Source of the DNA: Paludibacteraceae bacterium
GTDB lineage: Bacteria > Bacteroidota > Bacteroidia > Bacteroidales > Paludibacteraceae
Length of the DNA: 64,000 nucleotides
NCBI GenBank assembly: GCA_017625155.1
Contig: JAGALP010000004.1
Location: 124,001 to 188,000, forward strand
Reading direction: 5' to 3'
The notes under the pieces are model-generated. The model was not told the DNA's origin. It searched no databases and saw nothing but the letters and a program-made list of their open reading frames with translations. Positions 52,404 through 61,836 of the stretch are shown one piece after another (the stretch's first letter is position 1; every line of letters begins with the position of its first letter). The position numbers were made by a program, and so were the translations under genes.

Positions 52404-53899
52404 ATGAATGACTGGATTTGCTGGTTGATTTCGGGGGAGAGGTTTTTGAACCAAGCCACGGCGCAACCTCCTCCGATAAGTACTAAGGAACGAACGATAC
52501 TACTAAACCATATATTATGGATAGGCATGTACTTTTGCCACAAGAAATTCAAATTGAGTATCACCACAATCAGCAGCAGAATCTTCAGATGTTGGCGCGT
52601 GAAAGTAGGCGCATGAAGTGTGTAACGAACTGTCAATGTGATAAATAGAAAATATATTGCGTAGGCTATGAGGTTGCTCACAGCTGCTCCATTCATACCG
52701 AAATGAGGAATGAGAAGATTATTGAGCAATATGGACAAGGTGGTTAGGATAAACGAAAACAATAGCGAGAACGCGTAGAAACGCGAATAGTTGAGGGCTG
52801 AAGAGGTAAACGTACATACCGCAATAAACAATTGGCTTGTTGCTAACATCAATACCACTTGACGGGCTGATGCATAGGTCTCGCCGTTAGGGAGGATATG
52901 GAAAATAAGGTCAATATTGAGCCAAATCACACAAAGGATGATTCCGCCTATAAGTAGCAATGTACTACTGACTTGCTGTATGAGGTGGGCCGTCTCGTGT
53001 TGGTTGTTCTCTTTGATAGCAGTCGCCAGCTGTGGTGCGGCAATCGCAGCCATCGAACGATAAGGGATACTGACCATCACTGCGATATAGGTGGCGATGG
53101 CGAATATGCCCGTATAGCTGAGTCCCATCTCTGCGGTGATGAAGAATGATGAAAGGGTAGGGGCTAACACCGAAGCCACTGCGGAAATAAGTAGGAAGCC
53201 CGTATAAAGCAAGTATTGTCGTACCAATGAGCGATTGTTGCGCAAGAAGTTCCAATCTGGGCGCAACGAGATTTCGCCCAGCGAAAAGAGATAGCCCATA
53301 TTGCAGAACATTGCTACAGCATACACGCTGCACAGTGCCACAACAAAACCATCTATATCCACTACGCGAAAGGCGTAGAGTAGATATACCACCAACAAAC
53401 CGATGCGCGTGATAAGTTCGCGTACTGCACGAGGCACTACGATATGCATACGCACGTTGGCATTGGTTTCGAATACGGTCTGGTAGAGCATGAAGAACGC
53501 CATCGGAAGCACCATATAGTAGTACTCTACAAACAATGGTGACTTCTCGCCAAACCATTGACTAAGAGGTGTATAGCATGCGCAGTAAATGGCTGTAAAG
53601 AGTGCAAAGCCTATCAAAGGTACAATCAGTGTCCAGAAGAAAAAGCCGTGGTCAGAGTGGCTGTTGGCTCCTTGTTCTTGGCTCCTGAAGTGCGGATAGA
53701 AGCGAATGATAGAGGAGGAAGTGCCGAGTTGGGCAAGTCCGATAAAGAGTGTAGCAGCATCTACCAACACGCGCGCCAAACCAATCTCCTCGGCTGTGAG
53801 GAAACGCGTGAGTACAAAGAAGGTAGTAACAAAGCCCACCGCCACCCCAAGATAGGTGACGATGGTGCCTTGAATACTTTGTTTGGCGATGATGCCCAT
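52391..53899 (-). CDS. Polysaccharide flippase, MOP superfamily (Wzx-like)
   Basis: 502 residues with about 12-14 hydrophobic segments. The N-terminus (IIAKQSIQGTIVTYLGVAVGFVTTFFVLTRFLTAEEIGLARVL) is typical of oligosaccharide/teichoic-acid flippases of the polysaccharide-synthesis family. It probably moves lipid-linked glycans across the inner membrane. Substrate unknown. No glycosyltransferases are nearby; the neighbours are an FKBP isomerase and truA. A TTAACAGTTGATAG word repeat lies directly upstream (53901-53935). Confidence 0.9.
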   Translation of the reverse strand: MGIIAKQSIQGTIVTYLGVAVGFVTTFFVLTRFLTAEEIGLARVLVDAATLFIGLAQLGTSSSIIRFYPHFRSQEQGANSHSDHGFFFWTLIVPLIGFALFTAIYCACYTPLSQWFGEKSPLFVEYYYMVLPMAFFMLYQTVFETNANVRMHIVVPRAVRELITRIGLLVVYLLYAFRVVDIDGFVVALCSVYAVAMFCNMGYLFSLGEISLRPDWNFLRNNRSLVRQYLLYTGFLLISAVASVLAPTLSSFFITAEMGLSYTGIFAIATYIAVMVSIPYRSMAAIAAPQLATAIKENNQHETAHLIQQVSSTLLLIGGIILCVIWLNIDLIFHILPNGETYASARQVVLMLATSQLFIAVCTFTSSALNYSRFYAFSLLFSFILTTLSILLNNLLIPHFGMNGAAVSNLIAYAIYFLFITLTVRYTLHAPTFTRQHLKILLLIVVILNLNFLWQKYMPIHNIWFSSIVRSLVLIGGGCAVAWFKNLSPEINQQIQSFITKH

Positions 53900-53934
53900 G
53901 TTAACAGTTGATAGTTAACAGTTGATAGTTGATA

Positions 53935-55188
53935 TTACTTCTCGATACCGAGTAATTCTACCTCGAAGATGAGGGTAGAGTATGGAGGGATAGAGCCAGC
54001 TTGTTGTGCACCGTAACCCAACTCTTGTGGGATATAGAAACGGAACTTACTGCCAACAGGCATGAGTTGCAAGCCCTCTGTCCAACCCTTGATTACTTGG
54101 TTCAAACCAAATGATGTAGGCTCGCCACGCTCAACGCTGCTATCGAATACAGTGCCATCAATCAATGTACCATGATAGTGTACTTTTACGCGATCAGTAG
54201 CAGCAGGTTTTTTGCCACGACCCATCTTCAGTACTTCGTATTGCAAACCGCTCTCGGTAACTTTAACGCCTTCTTTCAATGCATTTTCAGTCAAGAACTT
54301 CTCGCCATCTTCTTTCACGTTACCGTACTTGATATTGTTCATTGTAGTTTGGATGTACTCGCCAGCTTGTTCGCCAGTCATAGTGGTGTCGCCGAGCAAA
54401 CCATTGATGAAACCTTGTTTGATAAGTACGAAATCGGTAGCCAACGATGGCTCGCCAATCAGACCTTGTGCCTCTTGTGCTTTGATGTTCTTACCGATTT
54501 GCTCACCCATATTCACTATTTGTGGGTTTTTCACATTGCTCTTCAATCCTTTGTTGATATAGGTGATGAAGTCTTTGGTCATTTGACCTGTAGAGTCCAT
54601 CAGCAATACATAGCGAGCTACTTCGTCGCCATTGAGATAACCAAATGCGTAGTTCACGCTATCGTTTTGGTTTTTCAGTTCAATGGTTTTTACTTTGTAA
54701 ACGCATTTGCCTTTCACCACTTTACCCATCTCTACGCTGTCGTTTACCATAGCAGATGCTTGGTATTGTGCTTGGAAGTAGTTGCGTGCGTCTTCTGCTT
54801 TCATCACTGTAGTATCGTGATGTAAGCCGTTTACCAATCCTTGGAAGAATACTTTTTGGTTGATAGCCCATGCTGGGTTATCTGCCAAACCATTCTTCTC
54901 GGCATTCTTAATAGCATGACCGATGTTTTTACCGATGTTAGCAGCCTCGCTTAGCTCTTCCACTTTGCCATCGTAGCCACGTTGGAGAGCGTCGATGAAT
55001 TCTGTTACGGTTTCGATCGAAGAATCGTTGCGGAGTTGATACATTTTCATTTGTGCGCCATTCACCACGCCAAGTGCATAGTTCATACTGTCGTTTTGGT
55101 TGGTGAGTGCCACTTTTTGTACGGTGTAAGTGTTACCGCACGCAATCATTGCCATTGCAGCAATGAGTAGAATAGATACTTTTTTCAT
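53935..55188 (-). CDS. FKBP-type peptidyl-prolyl isomerase lipoprotein, long form
   Basis: 417 residues. Lipobox MIACGN (near residue 17). Two related FKBP_N-like helical blocks come first ([19 protein letters not shown] near 30 and [19 protein letters not shown] near 170), then the FKBP catalytic domain (about 310-417: [63 protein letters not shown]). The duplicated N-terminal block is unusual compared with the standard Mip/FkpA layout. It folds proline-containing proteins in the periplasm or at the outer membrane. A second, shorter FKBP gene lies 27 bases upstream. Confidence 0.94.
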   Translation of the reverse strand: MKKVSILLIAAMAMIACGNTYTVQKVALTNQNDSMNYALGVVNGAQMKMYQLRNDSSIETVTEFIDALQRGYDGKVEELSEAANIGKNIGHAIKNAEKNGLADNPAWAINQKVFFQGLVNGLHHDTTVMKAEDARNYFQAQYQASAMVNDSVEMGKVVKGKCVYKVKTIELKNQNDSVNYAFGYLNGDEVARYVLLMDSTGQMTKDFITYINKGLKSNVKNPQIVNMGEQIGKNIKAQEAQGLIGEPSLATDFVLIKQGFINGLLGDTTMTGEQAGEYIQTTMNNIKYGNVKEDGEKFLTENALKEGVKVTESGLQYEVLKMGRGKKPAATDRVKVHYHGTLIDGTVFDSSVERGEPTSFGLNQVIKGWTEGLQLMPVGSKFRFYIPQELGYGAQQAGSIPPYSTLIFEVELLGIEK

Positions 55189-55215
55189 TGTTAATTTTGT
55201 ATAAGTTTTTGATTA

Positions 55216-55800
55216 TTATTCGATTCCGAGCAACTCTACTGTGAAGATGAGGGCAGCGTAAGGAGGAATGTTGGCTCCTGCACCGCGCTCTCCGTATGCC
55301 AATTGGTATGGCAAGTAGAGTTTGTATTTGCTACCAATAGACATGAGTTGCAAGCCCTCTGTCCAACCTTTGATTACTTGGTTGAGACCAAAAGTGATGC
55401 TCTCGCCGCGTTTGTAGCTGCTGTCGAATACGGTGCCGTCGATGAGGGTACCCTCGTAGTGTACGCGCACTTTGTCGGTGGCTTTAGGTTTTTGTCCGAT
55501 GGTTGCCTCCAATACTTCGTATTGCAAGCCACTCTCGGTTACTTTCACGCCTTCGCGTTTAGCGTTTTCAGCCAAGAATGCTTCGCCTGCTGCTTTGGCT
55601 TCTCCTGCTATTTTAGCTTCGAGTTCGCTGAAGAACTTACCCAACACCTGTTGAGCCTCTTGATAAGAGATTTGTGGTTGGTTTTTCTCTAACACATCTT
55701 TGATTCCTGCTGCCAAATCAGCATATTCGATGGAAGTAACGCCACTTCCCATCAGGTTCTGACCCATGCTTAGGCCAATTGCATAACTAATTTTATCCAT
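55216..55800 (-). CDS. FKBP-type peptidyl-prolyl isomerase, short form
   Basis: 194 residues from the ATG at 55800 (MDKISYAIGLSMGQNLMGSG), the usual start of this family; the in-frame GTG at 55833 lies in the repeat array and is less likely. One FKBP_N-like helical block (to about 85), then the catalytic domain ([61 protein letters not shown]). No signal peptide is seen, so a cytoplasmic location is possible. The catalytic domain is very close to that of the next gene, suggesting duplication. The leader carries AACGTGAGTgAAACGAAC, also found before kbl. Confidence 0.92.
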   Translation of the reverse strand: MDKISYAIGLSMGQNLMGSGVTSIEYADLAAGIKDVLEKNQPQISYQEAQQVLGKFFSELEAKIAGEAKAAGEAFLAENAKREGVKVTESGLQYEVLEATIGQKPKATDKVRVHYEGTLIDGTVFDSSYKRGESITFGLNQVIKGWTEGLQLMSIGSKYKLYLPYQLAYGERGAGANIPPYAALIFTVELLGIE

Positions 55801-55830
55801 TTCGTTTATTTTAAATTTGTTCGTTTCACT

Positions 55831-55993
55831 CACGTTGTGTGCTTCGCGTTGTTATGTTGTATGTCGCTGTGCGACGTTGTATGCGTTGCGTTATTTCGGT
55901 ATTTGCGTTGTTTAGTTAACTTAATAACGCAGCTCTGCTGCATGTAACCTAACAACGTCCAAAGGGACATATAACGTTTACATATAACGCGTC
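55831..55993. repeat. Hairpin-word array between ribE and FKBP
   Basis: CGTTGTATG-type words on the left and ATATAACG words on the right of a GTTAAC centre, separated by palindromes TCGC-tgt-GCGA, GCAGc-tct-GCTGC, GTCC-aaa-GGGAC and GCGTC-tca-GACGC. The last one touches the ribE stop. Its plan and words match 35785-35940. Confidence 0.8.
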
Positions 55994-56614
55994 TCAGACG
56001 CCCAAGAGCTGATTCATTCGTGTGATATATTTGCCGATAATATCGAACTCGAGGTTCACTTGTGTACCTACCTGAATATACTTGAAATTGGTATTATCGT
56101 GGGTGTAAGGAATGATACATACGCTCACATATCCTTTGCCATCCACCACATCGGGTTCGCAGACGGTGAGACTGACACCATTGATACTAACTGACCCTTT
56201 GTCCACGCAGAAGTAGCCACGCATAGCCATCTCACGGGTGCTCTCGTACTCAAAGCGGTAGTACCAACTGCCCTCTGTTTCTTTCACTTCGATGCAACGA
56301 GCCGTTTGGTCCACATGCCCTTGCACGATATGACCATCTAATCGCTCGCCGAGCAGCATTGAGCGCTCGAGGTTCACCCAATCGCCCTCTTTCGCTTCGC
56401 CGAGGTTGGTGCGGTTGAGGGTCTCTTGCATGGCGGTGACTGTGTAGAGGTCGCCCTCCATCTTCACCACCGTGAGGCATACGCCATTATGTGCGATAGA
56501 CTGATCAATGCTCAGCGGCTCGCCATATGGGTTACGCAGCGTGAAATGTTTATTGCCTTGTTCTTGCTCAATCTTCACGATTTGAGCCATTGTCTCTACT
56601 ATTCCTGAAAACAT
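55994..56614 (-). CDS. ribE: Riboflavin synthase, alpha subunit
   Basis: 206 residues, normal length. Two tandem lumazine-binding barrels, each starting with the family pattern: MFSGIVETMAQI (residue 1) and LDGHIVQGHVDQTARC (near 95). Conserved SIAHNGVCLTV and GSVSINGVSLTVCEP are also present. It dismutates two 6,7-dimethyl-8-ribityllumazines into riboflavin. It starts one base after the flippase stop, so the two are in one operon. Its stop codon TGA lies in the first palindrome of the downstream repeat array. Confidence 0.96.
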   Translation of the reverse strand: MFSGIVETMAQIVKIEQEQGNKHFTLRNPYGEPLSIDQSIAHNGVCLTVVKMEGDLYTVTAMQETLNRTNLGEAKEGDWVNLERSMLLGERLDGHIVQGHVDQTARCIEVKETEGSWYYRFEYESTREMAMRGYFCVDKGSVSINGVSLTVCEPDVVDGKGYVSVCIIPYTHDNTNFKYIQVGTQVNLEFDIIGKYITRMNQLLGV

Positions 56615-56615
56615 A

Positions 56616-58115
56616 TTATTTTTTCTTAATTAGTGTCTTTCCGTCCAAACGATAGAAGATGACACAATATACAATAAGGAGTAATGTGCCTACTCCCATT
56701 TTAAGCCATTCATTTGTCAGCAATAACTGTGCCAAACTGTAATATCCTGCCAAAAGTGCCAAAACGAGTAGGGTATATATGCCAATTCGGCGTAAATCGT
56801 AGGGTATCTCGAGGTGTTTGCGTCCCACGAAATAGGACAGCAGCATAATCACGAAATAGCATACGGTACTGCTGGCTGCGGAAGCCATATAGCCAATTCG
56901 TGGCACGAAGATAGCTTGCAGCGCAAAGGTAATCACTACTCCGATGATGGAGAAGTAGGCGCCCCATTGCGTCTTGTCGGTGAGTTTGTACCAGAAACTG
57001 AGGTTGAAGTAAATGCCTTGGAAGATGTATGTCCACAGTACTACTGGAACCACTTTCAGCCCTTCCCAATACGATGGAGCAATGATAAACTTCAGCAAAT
57101 CGAGGTAGAATATCATCCCCAAGAGAATCATATAGGAGAAGATGATATAGTATTTCATCGCATCGGCATAGGCTGCCACGGACTCTCTATCCTTGTGCTT
57201 GGCAAAGACAAAGGGCTCGTAGGCATAGCGGAAAGCTTGTGTGAACATCATCATCACCATCGCCACTTTGAAGCACGCGCCATAGATGCCTAACTGCGCT
57301 TGCGCATCGGCTCCGTCGTAGAAGAATGGGAAGAGGATACGGTCAAGTGTCTGGTTCATAATACCGCATACACCCAACACCAGTAGCGGCAACGAGTAGC
57401 GAAGCATCTGCTTTAGCAACCCCCAAGAAAATATACCTTTAGAACCCTTAGAACCTTTAAAACCCTCTATAACTGCTGGAAGCAAAAATAGCGTCTGGAT
57501 GCCCGTAGCCAATATATTCGCCACAAACACATATCCCACGCCGTAGTCAGCATTGTACCACGCCGAGATAATCCCCCAGTCTTGTATCTTCGGACAAAGC
57601 ACGAGGAAGAATAGGTTGAGGACGATATTCAGGAATACGAATAGCAGTTTCAGCGCAGCAAACTGTAGTGGACGTTTCTTGTAGCGCAGGTATGCAAACG
57701 GTATGCTGGCAAAGGCGTCCATAGCCACTACTATGCCCAGCAATGCGATAAACTCGCTATGAGCAGGATATCCCAACGCGTTGGCAATCGGTACTTGGCA
57801 TACTACACACGCTACAGCAAACAACAGCGATGTCGTGAACAATGCAATCAGCGAGGTGCTATATACCGTCTGCGCATTCTCGCCCTCTTTGTTGGCAAAG
57901 CGGAAGAAGCCCGTTTCCATGCCATAGGTCAGTATCACCAATAGCAATGCCGTCCACGCATATAAGTTCGTTACGATACCATAGTCCGACTGCTGTTGAA
58001 GTACGTAAGTGTATAACGGCACCAACAGCCAGTTTAAGAACTTGCCTATAATCGACGACACACCATAGATGGCCGTCTCCTTGGCCAATAACTTCATTTG
58101 CAGGTTACTGCTCAT
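56616..58115 (-). CDS. Polysaccharide flippase, MOP superfamily
   Basis: 499 residues, about 14 hydrophobic segments. N-terminus LLAKETAIYGVSSIIGKFLNWLLVPLYTYVL and the following segments fit the lipopolysaccharide/O-antigen flippase type. It is only distantly like the flippase at 52391. Likely exports a lipid-linked glycan or related lipid; substrate unknown. It follows the C1 peptidase by 31 bases and precedes ribE by one base. Confidence 0.9.
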   Translation of the reverse strand: MSSNLQMKLLAKETAIYGVSSIIGKFLNWLLVPLYTYVLQQQSDYGIVTNLYAWTALLLVILTYGMETGFFRFANKEGENAQTVYSTSLIALFTTSLLFAVACVVCQVPIANALGYPAHSEFIALLGIVVAMDAFASIPFAYLRYKKRPLQFAALKLLFVFLNIVLNLFFLVLCPKIQDWGIISAWYNADYGVGYVFVANILATGIQTLFLLPAVIEGFKGSKGSKGIFSWGLLKQMLRYSLPLLVLGVCGIMNQTLDRILFPFFYDGADAQAQLGIYGACFKVAMVMMMFTQAFRYAYEPFVFAKHKDRESVAAYADAMKYYIIFSYMILLGMIFYLDLLKFIIAPSYWEGLKVVPVVLWTYIFQGIYFNLSFWYKLTDKTQWGAYFSIIGVVITFALQAIFVPRIGYMASAASSTVCYFVIMLLSYFVGRKHLEIPYDLRRIGIYTLLVLALLAGYYSLAQLLLTNEWLKMGVGTLLLIVYCVIFYRLDGKTLIKKK

Positions 58116-58146
58116 ATACTCCTACCAAACCTTATCTATCGGACGA

Positions 58147-59382
58147 TTATTTTATTTTCAGTTTCTTGCGAATAGCTTTTGGAATGGCGTTTTTATGAAC
58201 TAGCACATCGTTGGTCTTATATTGCATATATGCCTCCGACACATACCAGATTCCTTTGTATTCACTTTTCTTCGTACCCCATGAGTTTTTCACCATGTAG
58301 TAGCGCTTGCCGTTTTGGTCTTTGGCTGTACCGAAGATTTGCATACCGTGGTCGTCGGTGTTCTCCCAACTGTCGTATGCGGCTTGGCGCATCTCTTGGG
58401 TGATTGTCTTCTCTGGCAATGGCTTCTTGGTCAGCTCTTCGCGTTTGTCAGTAGCGGAGAGTCCCAACCAACGAGCGGCATCACTACCTGTGAGGTCGGC
58501 TGCTTTCTCTTCCTCTGGCACTACGCCCAATCCCTTGCGTGTGAAGCACATCTCGCTCACGTCAGCGCCCCATGCGAGGGTGTAACCATTGGCGAGTGCG
58601 TTGTCGATGATAGCCATCATCTCTTCCATTGGCACGTTGTACATTTGGTCCATGCGCCAGTTGTCTGGTACTTCGAGTGCGAATGTGGTGTAGAACGGAT
58701 GGTGGGTATAACTGGTGATGCTTACATAATCATCCGCATTCAAACCCAATTTCTCGGCAAATTCTTTAGGAGTATATTTTTTGCCTTCATAGGTAAAAGT
58801 CTCAGGGCACTCGCCGAGATAGGTGTCATATACTGCGGTGAGGGCTTTTTTCCATACAGGGGTGAGTTTCTTGAGTCCGCTGTTGGCTACTGCATCCACT
58901 ACGCCACCTGCTACAGCATCCAACTCCGTATGAACGGGCAATGTGTCGGCTGGAGTGCTACCATATTGGATACCTGGCATCGCCTCTTGTGGTACCAGAC
59001 CATAATTTTTGAGGCAGTAGATGACATCGTATGCCGAACCACCAGGAGCAAATTGTGCAGTACCGTACATGCGTACTACATATTCGGCACGGTCAAGCAT
59101 TGTATGATGAACCACAAACATCTCGCTCAGGTCGTATTCGCCTTTGCCCATACGCAGGAGTTCGCTTTCAAGGAAACCGATAGTAGAGTAGCTCCAGCAT
59201 GTGCCGCTACGGTTTTGGTCTTTCACAGGAGTGATAGCAATGCTATCTACTGTGGTGAAGCGAAAACCATCGATGGAGTCGCTTGCTACTTGTGCGCTAT
59301 CGCCCGATAAGATGCAATAATCAGCGCCTATGCCACTCAGTGCTATTGCACTGACTACAAGAGTTAAAAGAATTTTCTTCAT
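58147..59382 (-). CDS. C1-family aminopeptidase (bleomycin hydrolase/PepC type), secreted
   Basis: 411 residues. Signal peptide (KKILLTLVVSAIALSGIGA). Papain-fold catalytic set: oxyanion Gln and nucleophile Cys in VKDQNRSGTCWSYST (near 56-66), His in TDDHGMQIFG (near 345) and Asn in VKNSWGTK (near 370). The order and the bleomycin-hydrolase-like inserts separate it from plain papain. It probably trims peptides in the periplasm, matching the amino-acid use suggested by gdhA and kbl-tdh. Its own promoter makes it the head of the minus-strand unit down to truA. Confidence 0.93.
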   Translation of the reverse strand: MKKILLTLVVSAIALSGIGADYCILSGDSAQVASDSIDGFRFTTVDSIAITPVKDQNRSGTCWSYSTIGFLESELLRMGKGEYDLSEMFVVHHTMLDRAEYVVRMYGTAQFAPGGSAYDVIYCLKNYGLVPQEAMPGIQYGSTPADTLPVHTELDAVAGGVVDAVANSGLKKLTPVWKKALTAVYDTYLGECPETFTYEGKKYTPKEFAEKLGLNADDYVSITSYTHHPFYTTFALEVPDNWRMDQMYNVPMEEMMAIIDNALANGYTLAWGADVSEMCFTRKGLGVVPEEEKAADLTGSDAARWLGLSATDKREELTKKPLPEKTITQEMRQAAYDSWENTDDHGMQIFGTAKDQNGKRYYMVKNSWGTKKSEYKGIWYVSEAYMQYKTNDVLVHKNAIPKAIRKKLKIK

Positions 59383-59409
59383 AAATTCAATGGTATTTTA
59401 TTTACGCTG

Positions 59410-59441
59410 CAAAGATACTACTTTTTTCTCATTCTACCAAA
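59410..59441 (-). promoter_or_regulatory. Promoter for the C1 peptidase operon
   Basis: On the minus strand TTTG (59441-59438), 20 bases, TATCTTTG (59417-59410), 28 bases before the start codon. Confidence 0.78.
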
Positions 59442-59591
59442 AAATACGCGTATTTTTTCAATCTTGTATCTACACCTTTGTACAAGCGGTAGCATTTTCA
59501 ATTATCCTAAAGATATCCCGAAGATCCCCCGAAGATAGCTCATACATAATCAGCGAAATTGATAAAAAAATCAATATTCTGTCCTATATAT

Positions 59592-59622
59592 TTTGTGCAT
59601 TACAAATATTTTTGTACCTTTG
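59592..59622 (+). promoter_or_regulatory. Promoter for the M20 dipeptidase gene
   Basis: TTTG at 59592-59595, 19 bases, TACCTTTG at 59615-59622; start codon at 59653. Between this and the divergent promoter lie GATATCCCGAA/GATCCCCCGAA 11-base words (59512-59535). Confidence 0.8.
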
Positions 59623-59652
59623 TACCAAGTTTTATACCATACCCATAATAGC

Positions 59653-61062
59653 ATGAATATCCGTTCTTATATCGCTGAAAATCGTGCTCGTTTCATAGAA
59701 GAGTGGGCGAGTTTGATTCGTATCCCTAGTATCAGTTGCCAACCAGCTCACAAAGACGATATGCTTCGCTGTGCCGAACGATGGCGCGAACTGCTGCTCG
59801 CCGCAGGTGCACAACGTGCCGAAGTAATGCCATCCAAGGGCAATCCATTCGTCTATGCCGAATATTCGCCTATAACCTATAGCGAAGCGTCCAGTAGCCC
59901 ACAGGGCGTCCCATCTCCAATAGGCGCAGCGCCCCCCACTGTCCTCGTCTATTCTCACTACGACGTGATGCCAGTCGAGCCCCTCGAACTGTGGCATTCC
60001 GATCCTTGGGAACCTTCTATCCGCGATGGCCGCCTATACGCTCGTGGTGCGGACGATGACAAGGGGCAAGCTATGATTCAGGTCAAAGCATTTGAATACC
60101 TTGTTAAGAACGGACTGATGAACTGCCATGTGAAGTTCATCTTCGAAGGCGAGGAGGAGATTGGTAGCCCAAGTCTGGAGGCGTTCCTAGAAGAGCATCG
60201 CGAACTACTCGCATGCGACATCATTCTTGTGAGCGACACTTCTATGATTGGCAAAGATACTCCATCTATCACCACTGGACTACGTGGGTTAGCCTATTGG
60301 CAAATCAAAGTCACTGGCCCGAACCGTGACCTGCATAGCGGACACTTTGGCGGAGCCGTGAAGAATCCAATCAATGCGCTCACCGAGATGCTTGCCAAAG
60401 TGGTGGATGACAAGGGACATATCACCATTCCGCATTTCTACGACGATGTATTGCCTATCCCTGAGGCAGAGCGCGAGATGATTGCACAGATTCCATTCTC
60501 CGAGGAGGCTTATTGCCAAGCGATTGATGTGGATGCCACCTTTGGTGAAGAGGGCTATTCCACCTTGGAGCGCAACTCGTGTCGTCCGTCGTTTGATATC
60601 TGTGGCATATGGGGAGGCTATACGGGCGAAGGCAGTAAGACGGTGTTGCCAAGCAAAGCATATGCCAAGGTGAGTTGCCGTTTGGTTGCCAACCAAGATC
60701 ATGAGAAGGTGAGCCAAGCTTTTGTAGATTATATGAAAAGTATCGCCCCCGCGGGCGTACGCGTGGACATCACGCCTATGCACGGTGGGCAAGGATATGT
60801 TTGCCCGATTGATATTCCTGCCTATAAGGCAGCGGAACATGGCTTTGAAGTAGCGTTTGGCAAGAAACCTCTCGCTGCACGTCGCGGTGGAAGTATTCCG
60901 ATCATCAGCAGTTTTGAGCAAATCTTGGGCGTAAAAACCATCTTGATGGGCTTCGGACTAGAGAAGAATGCTATCCATTCGCCCAACGAGTCTATGGATT
61001 TGGAAGTATGGGAAAATGGTATCGTTGCCGTTACTGAGTTTTACCGTGCCTTTAACCTTTAA
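59653..61062 (+). CDS. M20-family dipeptidase (zinc)
   Basis: 469 residues from the ATG at 59653, placed 31 bases after a good promoter. M20 catalytic features: first metal His in VLVYSHYDVMPV, bridging Asp in YARGADDDKGQ (near 145), general-base and metal Glu in FEGEEEIGSP (near 180), dimerisation domain with DLHSGHFGGAVKNP (near 235) and the C-terminal metal His region (NAIHSPNES). It hydrolyses dipeptides in the cytoplasm. Residues about 73-97 (PITYSEASSSPQGVPSPIG region) are an extra stretch before VLVYSHYD, encoded by palindromic repeat units, absent from ordinary family members as I know them. Confidence 0.94.
   Translation: MNIRSYIAENRARFIEEWASLIRIPSISCQPAHKDDMLRCAERWRELLLAAGAQRAEVMPSKGNPFVYAEYSPITYSEASSSPQGVPSPIGAAPPTVLVYSHYDVMPVEPLELWHSDPWEPSIRDGRLYARGADDDKGQAMIQVKAFEYLVKNGLMNCHVKFIFEGEEEIGSPSLEAFLEEHRELLACDIILVSDTSMIGKDTPSITTGLRGLAYWQIKVTGPNRDLHSGHFGGAVKNPINALTEMLAKVVDDKGHITIPHFYDDVLPIPEAEREMIAQIPFSEEAYCQAIDVDATFGEEGYSTLERNSCRPSFDICGIWGGYTGEGSKTVLPSKAYAKVSCRLVANQDHEKVSQAFVDYMKSIAPAGVRVDITPMHGGQGYVCPIDIPAYKAAEHGFEVAFGKKPLAARRGGSIPIISSFEQILGVKTILMGFGLEKNAIHSPNESMDLEVWENGIVAVTEFYRAFNL
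59869..59937. repeat. Palindromic repeat units inside the M20 dipeptidase gene
   Basis: CCTATAaCCTATAG, a GCGTCC, GTAGCCC-aca-GGGCGTCCC, and CAATAGGCGC-a-GCGCC in a row. Words and palindromes are those of 1940-2037 and of the truA insertion; both insertions yield the peptide PIGAAP. Confidence 0.78.
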
Positions 61063-61073
61063 CCTTTCTGCTT

Positions 61074-61784
61074 ATGAACATCATTATCATCGGCAAGGGC
61101 AATGTTGCCACCAATCTCCATTATGCCTTTACCAAGAAAGGCGTAGCGTGCCAAATGGTCAGCAGTCGCGAGGGACTAGATGAAGTACCTCAGGCAAACG
61201 TGTATATATATGCTGTGAAAGATGAAGCTTTGGCTGAGGTGGTTGCACAAGTCAAGGACAAAGAAAAAGCTCTTCATCTGCATACTTCGGGCACTATGCC
61301 TATTACGGTTTTTGGCGCGGACAAACCGCATGCGGGTATCTTCTATCCTTTCCAAACATTCAGCAAGGCGCGTGTGATAGAGGACTTCTCTACCGTGCCA
61401 GTCTTTTTTGAGGCGCGTGGAATAGATGATATTAGTGCTGTCTATTCGTTGGCACTGACCATCACTAGCCACGTGTATGAGGCATCGCAACATGACCGAG
61501 AACGACTACATGTGGCGGGGGTATATGCTTGCAATTTCACCAACCTGATGTACACTATGGCTGCTGAATTGCTCAAGAATACGCATATTCCATTTTCTGC
61601 CCTCTTACCACTGATAGATGAGACTGCTGCCAAGATTCATGCTTTGGCTCCAGCGGATGCGCAAACAGGACCTGCTCGACGTAATGATGAGAATGTGATG
61701 AATCATCATTTGGCATTGCTCAATGATGAGCAGCGAGTAGTCTATAGTATTCTGTCGGAAGCAATAAAGAAGCGAAATCGCTAA
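61074..61784 (+). CDS. Rossmann-fold DUF2520 protein (NADP oxidoreductase-like)
   Basis: 236 residues. N-terminal nucleotide-binding motif IIIIGKGNVATNLHYAF (residues 3-19), then HTSGTMPITVFG and HAGIFYPFQTFSKARV, which mark the DUF2520/ProC-like-dimerisation group, and a C-terminal helical domain (HVAGVYACNFTNLMYTMAAEL, GPARRNDENVMNHHLALL). Reaction unknown. It follows the dipeptidase by 11 bases. In many Bacteroidales a HAD phosphatase of the KdsC type follows this gene; here a terminator and a candidate small RNA do instead. Confidence 0.88.
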   Translation: MNIIIIGKGNVATNLHYAFTKKGVACQMVSSREGLDEVPQANVYIYAVKDEALAEVVAQVKDKEKALHLHTSGTMPITVFGADKPHAGIFYPFQTFSKARVIEDFSTVPVFFEARGIDDISAVYSLALTITSHVYEASQHDRERLHVAGVYACNFTNLMYTMAAELLKNTHIPFSALLPLIDETAAKIHALAPADAQTGPARRNDENVMNHHLALLNDEQRVVYSILSEAIKKRNR

Positions 61785-61806
61785 TTGACAATCCTCGTAA
61801 TACAAG

Positions 61807-61836
61807 AAAAAAGCCGTCTCACGACGGCTATTTTTC
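61807..61836. terminator. Bidirectional terminator after the DUF2520 gene
   Basis: AGCCGTC-tcac-GACGGCT (61812-61829) with six A on the left and ATTTTT on the right. Confidence 0.88.

Noticed and set aside
58315..59310. 331-residue open frame on the plus strand
   Set aside because: It lies wholly antisense to the C1 peptidase gene, whose catalytic motifs are clear. The frame has no recognisable domain and no promoter or leader.
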